Assembly: GCF_039652435.2 (NCBI RefSeq)
Contig: NZ_CP190246.1
Location: forward strand, 496,001-560,000
DNA length: 64,000 nt
Direction: 5' to 3'
From: Niabella insulamsoli
Lineage (GTDB): Bacteria; Bacteroidota; Bacteroidia; Chitinophagales; Chitinophagaceae
Made by a program: the position numbers and the translations under genes. The stretch's first letter is position 1; the number at the start of each line of letters is the position of its first letter. Below, piece after piece: positions 41,930-49,535 of the stretch. The notes beneath the pieces are model-generated. The model was given only the letters and a program-made list of their open reading frames with translations. It was not told the DNA's origin and did not search any database.

Positions 41930-44026
41930 TTAATGTAGCATCTGCAGAAAATCGGCCTCGGTAATGATCTTTACCGTGTTTAGCTTTTTTGCTTTATCGA
42001 GTTTGCTTCCCGCATCTTCGCCCACTACCAGGTAGTTCAACTTGGCGCTCACGCCGCTCAATATTTTAGCGCCCCTTTCCTCCGCCATCGCTTCTGCTTC
42101 GCTTCTTTTGAGTGTGGGCAATGTTCCGGTAAACAGGAAAGTGACGCCGGCCAACTCGCCGCTGCCATGTGTGGTTTTGTTCTCATTCTTCATTTCCACG
42201 CCAAGCGATTCGAGTTCAGTCAGCATTTTAATATTGTCGTCGTTGGTAAAAAAATGAACGATGCTGCCTGCTACCTTTGGACCTATATCTTCCAGCGATT
42301 GAAGTTCTTCCTGGGTCAGGCCCTTCAATTCAAACAAATGGCCCACCCTTTGCGCAAGCACTTTAGCGGTGGTTTCGCCCACAAAGCGGATACCAAGGGC
42401 AAAAATCAGGCGATGCAGCGGTTGTTTTTTGCTAAGCGCAATGGCCTGCTTCAAGTTGTCGATCGATTTGGCGCCAAATCCTTCCAATTGGCTAATAGCT
42501 TCATAATCCAATTTATAAATACCGGGAATGTCTTTTAAAAGCCCGAGTTCGAAAAACTTTTTGATGTTGGCTTCACCCAAACCCCTGATGTCAAGCGCGT
42601 CTTTACTCACGTAGTGCACCATTCGCTCCACCACCTGGGCAGGGCATTCGATGTTGACACAACGCCAGGCCGCTTCGCCCTCTTCTTTAAAAAGCGTGCT
42701 GTCGCAAATGGGGCAATTTTGGGGAAAGCTGATGGGCTGTTCTGCGCCGGAGCGCAATTCTGATAAGGGTTTAACGATATAAGGAATAACGTCGCCAGCG
42801 CGCTCTACCAAAACGGTGTCGCCGATCATCAGATCTTTTTCTTTGATAACGTCCTCGTTGAAAAGCGAAATAGAACTTACGGTAACGCCGCCGATAGGTA
42901 CAGGCTCTATTTTGGCAACGGGTGTGATAGATCCGGTTCGGCCCACCTGAAACTCCACATGGAGCAATTTACTGGTGCCCTGCCTGGCTTTAAACTTAAA
43001 AGCCATGGCCCAGCGCGGATGATGAGAAGTCATGCCCAGCTGATCCTGTAGCTCGAAATCATTCACTTTAATCACCATGCCGTCAATTTCATAAGGCAGG
43101 TTATCTCTTTCTTCCTCAAATTTGAGGCAATAGTCTATAACGGTATCGATATGGTTGAAAACACGCATTTCTTTTACCGGGCTTCTAAATCCTAAATCCC
43201 AAAGCAGTTGAAGCGCGCCGTCATGCGAAGTCAGCGCAGCCGGCAAGGCTTTGCCCGGCAAAAGCGTAAAATCGCTGATATGATAAACAAAGGCTTCGAG
43301 ATTTCTTCTTTTTACTTCTGATGCGTCTTTGATGCGCAATGCGCCGGCAGCCGCGTTACGCGGGTTGGCGAGTGGCGCCAATCCTTTTTCCACGATGCTG
43401 TCGTTATACTTTTTGAAATTGTTTTTATTCATCAACACCTCGCCGCGTATTTCCACCTGCTGTAGCCCATAGTCGCTAAACCGCGCCGATAGCGGCAGCG
43501 AGCGGATTTGCTTCACATTGGCCGTTACATCGTCGCCAGCTACACCATTACCTCTGGTGGCGCCGCGCACCAGTAGGTCGTTTTCATAAATAAGCGAAAT
43601 GCTGCCTCCGTCAAACTTAGGTTCCACGCAATAAGTAATCTGGTCGCGTTTTGATAACTGGCGGGCTTTACGGTCAAAGTCTTTAAGGTCGGCTTCGTTA
43701 TAAGAATTATCGAGCGACAACATAGGAACCAGGTGTTGCACCGTAACAAAGTTCCCCGTAAATTCTTTTGCGACGCGCTGTGTGGGCGAATCTTTGGTTA
43801 CCCACTCAGGACGGGCTTGTTCGGTTCTTTCCAGCAGCTTGTATAACTGATCATATTCGCCATCGGCAATCAGCGGATCGCTCAATACATAATAGCGGTA
43901 TTCGTGAAAACGCAAGGCCTGTTTTAACTGATCCAGATGGTTTTCGTCGGCGAGCTGATCGCTTTTATCTTTTAAAAACTCCTGTGTAATAGTTTGCAGG
44001 GCTACCGTTTTATCTTTGTTATACAT
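41930..44026 (-). CDS. ligA: NAD-dependent DNA ligase
   Basis: A 698-residue replicative ligase. Domain order is standard: N-terminal Ia region with HEYRYYVLSDPLIADGEYD, adenylation domain with Lys137 in EPKFDGG as the AMP-accepting residue, OB-fold (EFQVGRTGSITPVAKIEPV), a four-Cys zinc finger (CPIC ... CVNIEC), helix-hairpin-helix repeats and a C-terminal BRCT domain. The adenylation motif has Phe where many ligases have Leu, a conservative change. ATG at 44024-44026. Divergent from the Nudix regulator gene. Confidence 0.97.
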   Translation of the reverse strand: MYNKDKTVALQTITQEFLKDKSDQLADENHLDQLKQALRFHEYRYYVLSDPLIADGEYDQLYKLLERTEQARPEWVTKDSPTQRVAKEFTGNFVTVQHLVPMLSLDNSYNEADLKDFDRKARQLSKRDQITYCVEPKFDGGSISLIYENDLLVRGATRGNGVAGDDVTANVKQIRSLPLSARFSDYGLQQVEIRGEVLMNKNNFKKYNDSIVEKGLAPLANPRNAAAGALRIKDASEVKRRNLEAFVYHISDFTLLPGKALPAALTSHDGALQLLWDLGFRSPVKEMRVFNHIDTVIDYCLKFEEERDNLPYEIDGMVIKVNDFELQDQLGMTSHHPRWAMAFKFKARQGTSKLLHVEFQVGRTGSITPVAKIEPVPIGGVTVSSISLFNEDVIKEKDLMIGDTVLVERAGDVIPYIVKPLSELRSGAEQPISFPQNCPICDSTLFKEEGEAAWRCVNIECPAQVVERMVHYVSKDALDIRGLGEANIKKFFELGLLKDIPGIYKLDYEAISQLEGFGAKSIDNLKQAIALSKKQPLHRLIFALGIRFVGETTAKVLAQRVGHLFELKGLTQEELQSLEDIGPKVAGSIVHFFTNDDNIKMLTELESLGVEMKNENKTTHGSGELAGVTFLFTGTLPTLKRSEAEAMAEERGAKILSGVSAKLNYLVVGEDAGSKLDKAKKLNTVKIITEADFLQMLH

Positions 44027-44140
44027 GCGATAAAAATAGTAAGAACTTACAAATCAACGGGCCTTTTCAATTCAGTGCATGGTTTTTTCTTCGGCTGTTA
44101 TTTCTTTTATATGCTTTACAAAAGATCTACAAAAATGGTG

Positions 44141-44171
44141 TTTGAATCGTCAACAAATTCCCTTAGGTTTG
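44141..44171 (+). promoter_or_regulatory. Consensus promoter of the Nudix gene
   Basis: TTTG (44141-44144), a 19-nt spacer and TAGGTTTG (44164-44171) match both elements exactly. The predicted start near 44178 supports the ATG at 44196 as the true start. Confidence 0.7.
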
Positions 44172-44195
44172 TGTATAGAGCACACGATTAAAAAG

Positions 44196-44912
44196 ATGTC
44201 AGATATTACCAACTTAAAAAGCGCCGCAGCCGAGAAAACAAGTCATCCGGAATACTTCAATATTGCTGTTTCAGTGGACTGTGTGATTTTTGGCTACGAA
44301 GAAAAGGAACTGAAAGTACTGCTTATAAAGTCTGATTTTGAAGAATTTTCAGGATTGTATTCTTTATTGGGCGATCTGGTTAAACCAGATGAAGATTTGG
44401 ACGCGGCGCCTTACCGCGTGTTAAAAGAGCGAACCGGCCTTGACGATGTTTTTTTGCAACAGGTTTATTCATTTGGCGCGGTGAACCGGCATCCTTCGGG
44501 TCGTGTGATCAGTACGGCTTATTATTCATTGGTACATATCAACAGCCATAAGCTAAAAATTAACAGCAATGATTTGCATTGGCATCCGGTTCAAAAAATA
44601 AAAAAGCTGGCTTTTGACCATAAGCAAATATTGGACACCTGCGTTAAAATGTTGCAGGAGCAGATCATGGACCATCCGGTTGCGCACAACCTGCTCCCCG
44701 AAAAGTTTTCGTTGCGCGCCTTGCAGGAGTTATACGAGGCGGTTTTAGGAACAGCTTTAGACCGAAGAAATTTCAGAAAAAAAATAGCTTTAAAAAACTG
44801 GCTAACCGAACTTAACGAACTCGAAGAAGGGGTTACCCACCGGCCCGGCAAGCTCCATAAATTTAAAATTAAAGCGCTTAAGCCGGCATCCGGAAAAGAA
44901 AAGGCCAAATAA
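44196..44912 (+). CDS. NrtR-like Nudix-domain regulator
   Basis: A 238-residue protein with an N-terminal Nudix domain (FNIAVSVDCVIFGYEEKELKVLLIKS, read in parts) and a C-terminal winged-helix segment (LRALQELYEAVLGTALDRRNFRKKI). This is the layout of NrtR-type transcription factors, which bind ADP-ribose or sugar-derived ligands. The Nudix box is degenerate: the region KERTGL has Arg and Val where the catalytic Glu residues belong, suggesting a sensor rather than an enzyme. ATG at 44196 is chosen because a consensus promoter ends 24 bp before it; an earlier in-frame ATG at 44079 lies upstream of that promoter. Ligand unknown. Confidence 0.88.
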   Translation: MSDITNLKSAAAEKTSHPEYFNIAVSVDCVIFGYEEKELKVLLIKSDFEEFSGLYSLLGDLVKPDEDLDAAPYRVLKERTGLDDVFLQQVYSFGAVNRHPSGRVISTAYYSLVHINSHKLKINSNDLHWHPVQKIKKLAFDHKQILDTCVKMLQEQIMDHPVAHNLLPEKFSLRALQELYEAVLGTALDRRNFRKKIALKNWLTELNELEEGVTHRPGKLHKFKIKALKPASGKEKAK

Positions 44913-45079
44913 TATAGCCTGCGGAAGAGCGCTGATTTCCTATGTGGTATATCCGATTGGCCACTACTTTCGACATCCTTTAGAAATTTTTTGGCAAAAA
45001 TTTTACTGAAAATCAATTTATTATAGAGGTGCGATAAAAAATAATCGCATCAATTGTTCGTTTACTGCGACAAGCTGCC

Positions 45080-45087
45080 TAATTTTG
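45080..45087 (+). promoter_or_regulatory. Putative rplM operon -7 element
   Basis: TAATTTTG matches TAnnTTTG exactly. The start would be near 45093, at the base of the first leader hairpin. Confidence 0.6.
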
Positions 45088-45090
45088 CAC

Positions 45091-45164
45091 CCCCGTAGTC
45101 AAGCGAAGGTTTGAGCGGGGATTCCCCGACAAATGTTGGGGACCGGGGGATAGCCCGGTTTTTT
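45091..45164 (+). promoter_or_regulatory. Structured leader of the rplM operon (L13-leader type)
   Basis: Three hairpins follow the promoter: CCCCG (45091-45095) with CGGGG (45116-45120); CCCCGAC with TGTTGGGG (45124-45141); and ACCGGG (45142-45147) with CCCGGT (45154-45159) followed by a T tract, which is terminator-like. CGGGG at 45116-45120 can instead pair with CCCCG at 45124-45128, so two folds are mutually exclusive. This is the layout expected for feedback control by L13, S9 or another product of the operon. Confidence 0.6.
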
Positions 45165-45188
45165 AAATAATAAATTGAATCAATTAAA

Positions 45189-45632
45189 ATGAGCAAACAA
45201 CATTTCACCACGAAGCATGCGAACGAGGCTACTGTGCAGCGTAACTGGTACGTTGTCGACGGTACTAATCAAACCGTAGGTCGTATGTGTTCCCGTATTG
45301 CCGCTATTTTGCGCGGTAAACACAAGGCTTCCTACACGCCGCACGTTGACACAGGAGATTATGTAATCGTAACTAACTGCGAAAAAGTAAAGTTGAGCGG
45401 AGCGAAAATGGATCAAAAAATTTACGACACTTTCAGCGGATATCCCGGTGGACGTAAAGAAGAAGTGGCGAGCGATTTACAAAAGCGCCGTCCTGAAGTG
45501 ATTATCGAAAGAGCCGTAAAAGGGATGCTGCCTAAAAACCGTTTGGGCCGTAAGATGTACAAAAAACTTTTTGTATATGCAGGCGGAAACCATCCTCATA
45601 CTGCGCAACAACCTAAGGAACTTAAATTCTAA
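45189..45632 (+). CDS. rplM: 50S ribosomal protein L13
   Basis: A 147-residue large-subunit protein. Diagnostic blocks are NWYVVDGTNQTVGRMCSRIA, GDYVIVTNCEKVKLSG, FSGYPGG and MLPKNRLGRKMYKKLFVYAG, ending with HPHTAQQPKEL. First gene of the rplM-rpsI-rpsB-tsf unit. A structured leader precedes it, with a terminator-like hairpin ending 25 bp before the ATG, so expression is probably attenuated. ATG at 45189. Confidence 0.98.
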   Translation: MSKQHFTTKHANEATVQRNWYVVDGTNQTVGRMCSRIAAILRGKHKASYTPHVDTGDYVIVTNCEKVKLSGAKMDQKIYDTFSGYPGGRKEEVASDLQKRRPEVIIERAVKGMLPKNRLGRKMYKKLFVYAGGNHPHTAQQPKELKF

Positions 45633-45704
45633 AAAATGCGATAGGCTATAAGCTATGAGCGCTATGCTTGTTGCCAACAGCCGAACGTTTAAAGTATAAA
45701 ATAA

Positions 45705-46094
45705 ATGGAAAAACAAAAAAATGCAGTTGGTCGCCGTAAGGAAGCTGTTACCCGCATCTTCATCAGCAAGGGTACTGGCGCGATTACTGTGAACGATAAG
45801 GATTACAAAAATTATTTCTCACTGGTTTATCTGCAAAACCAGGTAGAACGCCCGTTAAAGGCTGTTGAAGCGGCTGATAAATTTGACATCAAAATCAATG
45901 CAGCTGGCGGTGGCGTTAAAGGCCAGGCAGAAGCAGCTATGCTGGGTATTGCCCGCGCCCTCGTTGATATCAGCGCCGACTATCGCCCTGCTCTTAAAGC
46001 AGCCGGCTTATTGAAACGCGATCCAAGATCTGTAGAGCGGAAGAAATTCGGTCACAAAAAAGCAAGAAAGAGCTACCAGTTCTCTAAAAGGTAA
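45705..46094 (+). CDS. rpsI: 30S ribosomal protein S9
   Basis: A 129-residue small-subunit protein whose C-terminal tail reaches the decoding centre. Signatures: AVGRRKEAVTRIFISKGTG near the start, AAGGGVKGQAEAAMLGIARAL (read in parts) and the basic end GHKKARKSYQFSKR. L13 and S9 are paired in most bacteria. ATG at 45705, 72 bp after rplM. The gap contains short CTATGAGC-type repeats. Confidence 0.98.
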   Translation: MEKQKNAVGRRKEAVTRIFISKGTGAITVNDKDYKNYFSLVYLQNQVERPLKAVEAADKFDIKINAAGGGVKGQAEAAMLGIARALVDISADYRPALKAAGLLKRDPRSVERKKFGHKKARKSYQFSKR

Positions 46095-46103
46095 TGGTTT
46101 GTG

Positions 46104-46168
46104 CCTGCCTGCCGGACAGGCAGGGTTCATAGCATATGGCAATGAACTATTAACTATGAACTATGAAC
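46104..46168 (+). repeat. Palindromic repeats between rpsI and rpsB
   Basis: CCTGCCTG (46104-46111) and CAGGCAGG (46117-46124) form an 8-bp stem with a 5-nt loop. Directly after, GTTCATAG (46125-46132) is complementary to two overlapping copies of CTATGAAC (46154-46161 and 46161-46168). They may act as processing or partial termination hairpins inside the operon. Confidence 0.6.
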
Positions 46169-46196
46169 GTTTAAAAATACTTTTCAAAATAGACAA

Positions 46197-47084
46197 ATGG
46201 AAAATAATAATACATCATTACAGCAGCAGCTCTTGGAAGCGGGCGTACATTTCGGTCACCTGAAAAAGAAATGGAATCCTAAAATGTTGCCTTACATTTT
46301 TGCTGAGAAAAAAGGCATTCATATCATTGACCTCAACAAAACAGTGGAATGTTTGCAGGAAACCGCTGCAGCCATGAAACAAATTGCGCGCAGCGGCAAG
46401 AAAATTCTTTTTGTCGGCACTAAAAAGCAGGCGAAAGATATCGTCACTGAATGTGCTCAGAGAGTAAACATGCCTTATGTTACAGAACGTTGGTTGGGTG
46501 GTATGCTTACCAACTTCAACACGGTGCGCAAAAGCGTAAAGAAAATGCAGAGCATTGAAAAAATGCTGGCTGATGGTTCTTTTGACAGCATCACAAAGAA
46601 AGAGCGCCTTACTTTAACGCGCGATAAAGAAAAAATGGAAAAAGTGTTGGGCGGTATTGCTCAGTTGGGCCGTGTTCCCGCCGCTTTGTTTATCGTTGAT
46701 ATCGGGCACGAACATATTGCATTGGCAGAGTCAAAACGCCTGGGTGTTAGCACTTTCGGCGTTGTAGATACCAACTGCGATCCTAATAAAGTTGATTTCG
46801 CTATCCCGGCGAACGACGATGCGACTAAATCTATCGCTATCGTTGTAAACTATATCACCGCAGCTATCGAAGAAGGTCTTGCTGAAAGACAAGCAGCGAA
46901 AGATGAGGATGTAGAAGATAATTTTGCTGACGAAAACGAAAAGCAGGCAGCGAAGTTGCAGGCTGAAGCAGAAGCTGAAGCCGGTCGTGGCGGCCGTGGA
47001 CGCGGTACCGGACAAGGTCAGGGCCAGGGTGGACAACGCAGAAGGACGACAGGCGGCGCGAGAAGCGGAGCTCCCAGAAGATAA
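46197..47084 (+). CDS. rpsB: 30S ribosomal protein S2
   Basis: A 295-residue small-subunit protein. The core is standard: LEAGVHFGHLKKKWNPKM, HIIDLNKTVECL, ERWLGGMLTNFNTV, VDTNCDPNKVDFAIPANDDA. After the core ends near residue 230 comes an added tail of about 65 residues: an acidic helix (EDVEDNFADENEKQAA) and a Gly/Arg/Gln-rich low-complexity stretch ending in SGAPRR. E. coli S2 is 241 residues, so this tail is a lineage extension. ATG at 46197. Confidence 0.97.
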   Translation: MENNNTSLQQQLLEAGVHFGHLKKKWNPKMLPYIFAEKKGIHIIDLNKTVECLQETAAAMKQIARSGKKILFVGTKKQAKDIVTECAQRVNMPYVTERWLGGMLTNFNTVRKSVKKMQSIEKMLADGSFDSITKKERLTLTRDKEKMEKVLGGIAQLGRVPAALFIVDIGHEHIALAESKRLGVSTFGVVDTNCDPNKVDFAIPANDDATKSIAIVVNYITAAIEEGLAERQAAKDEDVEDNFADENEKQAAKLQAEAEAEAGRGGRGRGTGQGQGQGGQRRRTTGGARSGAPRR

Positions 47085-47094
47085 TTTATAGCAG

Positions 47095-47138
47095 GTTGAT
47101 GGTCCATGGTTCGTTGCGATGCGCCATGGGCAATCAAC
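47095..47138 (+). repeat. Long hairpin between rpsB and tsf
   Basis: GTTGAT (47095-47100) with ATCAAC (47133-47138) and CCATGG (47104-47109) with CCATGG (47124-47129) form a stem of about 14 pairs with one mismatch and a 14-nt loop, just after rpsB. No T tract. It may block 3' exonucleases or tune tsf expression. Confidence 0.55.
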
Positions 47139-47338
47139 TTTTGTTTTAAGCCTCCTGCCTGATGAAAAGTCGTTCGAAGGGTTTGTGGGATGAGCGATGT
47201 TCTGCTGTACAAGCGAGCGTGGCAAGGAAGAAGATATTTATTCATCAGTTGGTTCAAAAAAAAATAGCATCAGATCATTTTGGTTATACGCAGAGCTGAA
47301 GGGCTCGGACTATAAATCAACAATCAAAAAAATTAAAA

Positions 47339-48172
47339 ATGTCTACAGTAACAATTACAGCACAAGATATTAATAAGCTGCGCCAGGCTACCGGCGCTGG
47401 TATGATGGATTGCCGCAAAGCGCTGACGGAAACTAACGGCGATTTTGAAGCAGCGATCGACTGGTTGCGCAAACAAGGCCAAAAAGTGGCGGCAAAGCGT
47501 AGCGACCGTGAAGCAAAAGAAGGCGTGGTGATCGCTCAAACTACTGCTGATCATAAAACAGGAATCGTGGTTTGTATAAGCTGTGAAACGGACTTCGTAT
47601 CTAAAAACGAAGACTTTGTTGCTTTTGTGAAAAGCATCGCAGACGCGGCTATTGAAAGCAATGCCAATTCGGCCGAAGAATTGAACGAGGCATCTGTAAA
47701 CGGAACCAAAGTTTCTGAATTGATCAATGATAAGCTGGCTTCGATCGGCGAAAAAATTGGCATTACTAAGTTTGAAAAAATTTCGGCTCCTTACGTAGCA
47801 TCGTATATCCATGGCGCTAACCGTATCGGCGTTTTAGTGGGCCTGGATAAGGAAGCTCCTGAAGCTGGTAAAGATGTGGCGATGCAGGTGGCGGCCTTAA
47901 GCCCTGTGGCGGTGGACGCAGACAGCGTGCCCGCTGATGTGGTAGCTCGTGAAAAAGCAGTGATCATGGATATCATGAAAGAAGATCCTAAGATGGCTGG
48001 AAAGCCTGAGGAAATGCTGGCTAAAATTGCAGAAGGTAAATTAGGCGCTTTCTTCAAAGAACAAACTTTGACTGCGCAGGCTTTTGTAAAAGACGGCAGC
48101 AAATCGGTTGGCGACTTTTTGAAAGAAAGCGGTGTGAAAGTTACCGAGTTTAAAAGAGTAGCACTGGGATAA
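47339..48172 (+). CDS. tsf: Translation elongation factor Ts
   Basis: A 277-residue nucleotide-exchange factor for EF-Tu. The N-terminal UBA-like domain contains LRQATGAGMMDCRKAL and AIDWLRKQG. The EF-Tu-contact TDFV motif is present in ISCETDFVSKNEDF. The coiled-coil/dimerisation segment includes MAGKPEEMLAKIAEGKL and the C-terminus ends in FLKESGVKV. ATG at 47339. A 254-bp gap with a large hairpin separates it from rpsB, and a strong terminator follows. Confidence 0.97.
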   Translation: MSTVTITAQDINKLRQATGAGMMDCRKALTETNGDFEAAIDWLRKQGQKVAAKRSDREAKEGVVIAQTTADHKTGIVVCISCETDFVSKNEDFVAFVKSIADAAIESNANSAEELNEASVNGTKVSELINDKLASIGEKIGITKFEKISAPYVASYIHGANRIGVLVGLDKEAPEAGKDVAMQVAALSPVAVDADSVPADVVAREKAVIMDIMKEDPKMAGKPEEMLAKIAEGKLGAFFKEQTLTAQAFVKDGSKSVGDFLKESGVKVTEFKRVALG

Positions 48173-48196
48173 TTCAACCCATTGATGATAAGTTTT

Positions 48197-48230
48197 AAAG
48201 AGCGCCCTGGAGACGGGGCGCTCTTTTTTT
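48197..48230 (+). terminator. Rho-independent terminator after tsf
   Basis: AAAGAGCGCCC (48197-48207) and GGGCGCTCTTT (48216-48226) form an 11-bp stem with an 8-nt loop and a T run to 48230. It ends the rplM-tsf unit before the convergent isomerase gene. Confidence 0.92.
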
Positions 48231-48249
48231 GGCATTACAAAGGTACTGC

Positions 48250-49200
48250 TTACCCGGGCAGTAAAATATTTTTTGCAAAGCCTACGCACTTTTTAACTTC
48301 TTTAACCGCGTCCGAGCCTTCGGGGACTTTATATTCGAGCTCTACCGACACCGGGATATCATATTTTTTTTGCTTCAGCAATAGCAGTATTTCTTTGATC
48401 GGCGTGTCGCCCGCTCCCCACGGTAGATTATCGCCGCCGTTTTGTTTGGACTTACGGTCTTTCATATGAAAAGAAGTGATTCGGTCGTGTTTGGCTTCAA
48501 TGAGGGCGAGCAGCGATGCGCGCGTATTAGCGCCGCCTGCTGCAATATAATGGCCGCAATCGAGATTGATAGAATTGTAGGGCGATTGCGAAAGCGCGAC
48601 ATCCCAAACCTGGTCGGTGGCTTGCAGGTGTGTGTGATAGCCTACAAACATTTTATGTTTTGTTCCAAAAGAGCCCAGCCGCGCGGTATGTTCTGCTTTT
48701 TTGGGTAGTTCGAGGGTGACGGATTTAGCGCCCAGCACTTTTGCCGCCCGCATCAAATAATCAATTTCAGCATCTGTGCTGTTCATCGCTAAGGCGTCGG
48801 GTTGTTTAAAAGCGTAAATGCTCACGCCAGCTTTGTCAAACATTTTTCTGACTTCTTTAAACTTATCCATCGACACATGGGCGCGCCAGGCAGCCACTGC
48901 GGCTTTATCTGCTTTTTGAGGCTTGCCGGCATAAGCTTCTACGGCATCGCCCATTAGTTCAACGGCGCTCACGCCCGAGGCTACAATGTATTTTAGTATG
49001 TCTGCAATATTTTTCTCAGGCATGCTTCTGAAAGAGTAAGTGATCGCTCCAATTTGCACGCCGGCAAATTTTGAATTAGGTTTTTTCTGATTGAAGGCAT
49101 TTGCCCAGTCGTTCGTGTTTGTGAAAATAAGGCCGGCAGAAGCCAGTGCCGCAGATGTCAGGAAGGAACGGCGTGAGCAAGCTTTTTCGTTAGAAGACAT
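48250..49200 (-). CDS. Sugar phosphate isomerase/epimerase (exported)
   Basis: A 316-residue TIM-barrel protein of the AP-endonuclease-2/xylose-isomerase-like superfamily. A Tat-type signal (CSRRSFLTSAALASAG) precedes the barrel. The domain is recognised by VQIGAITYSFRSMPEKNIADIL, VSAVELMGDAVEAYAG, ALIEAKHDRITSFHMKDR and the end SVELEYKVPEGSDAVKEV. Periplasmic homologues act on sugars or inositol-like compounds; substrate unknown. ATG at 49198-49200 is preferred over a longer in-frame form because the signal peptide begins there. It belongs to a leftward group with a small protein, a PfkB kinase and an aldo/keto reductase. Confidence 0.85.
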   Translation of the reverse strand: MSSNEKACSRRSFLTSAALASAGLIFTNTNDWANAFNQKKPNSKFAGVQIGAITYSFRSMPEKNIADILKYIVASGVSAVELMGDAVEAYAGKPQKADKAAVAAWRAHVSMDKFKEVRKMFDKAGVSIYAFKQPDALAMNSTDAEIDYLMRAAKVLGAKSVTLELPKKAEHTARLGSFGTKHKMFVGYHTHLQATDQVWDVALSQSPYNSINLDCGHYIAAGGANTRASLLALIEAKHDRITSFHMKDRKSKQNGGDNLPWGAGDTPIKEILLLLKQKKYDIPVSVELEYKVPEGSDAVKEVKKCVGFAKNILLPG

Positions 49201-49244
49201 AATTGATGAATTAGTTGATGAGTTAAGTATGGTGGCTTTGACGG

Positions 49245-49535
49245 CTAAACCAGCCAAAGGTTTATTAAATTATCCAACTCGTCGGGCAGACTTTGGTCCG
49301 GCATTTTAACACCGGCGCGCCGATACCAGTAATTGGCATTCCATTCATCCCCTTCGGCGCGGTGCAGATAAGCGTGCAAATGATCAAAATCCCTCTCTCC
49401 TTCGTGGGCCTGGGCCACTTCATGGGCCGCCTGCCAGTTATCGTTGGCGGCATGCCATAAGCCCGCTTGCAGTTCGGACAAGCCCTCCGGAACTGCACCC
49501 TCCTGAAGTGATTTTTTAAAAGCTTCTTTATTCAT
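49245..49535 (-). CDS. Conserved hypothetical protein (96 aa)
   Basis: A 96-residue soluble protein rich in Trp, His and Ala: LQAGLWHAANDNWQAAHEVAQ, then HLHAYLHRAEGDEWNANYWYRRAG. This resembles a widespread uncharacterised family of about 90-100 residues with helical repeats. ATG at 49533-49535 overlaps the end of the PfkB kinase gene by 8 bp, which implies translational coupling. No known function. Confidence 0.75.
   Translation of the reverse strand: MNKEAFKKSLQEGAVPEGLSELQAGLWHAANDNWQAAHEVAQAHEGERDFDHLHAYLHRAEGDEWNANYWYRRAGVKMPDQSLPDELDNLINLWLV

Noticed and set aside
44079..44195. Longer N-terminus for the Nudix protein
   Set aside because: It would start upstream of a full consensus promoter and adds a hydrophobic segment absent from the family.
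49201..49257. 19-codon N-terminal extension of the isomerase
   Set aside because: The Tat signal needs to be N-terminal, and the extension would overlap the upstream 96-residue gene.
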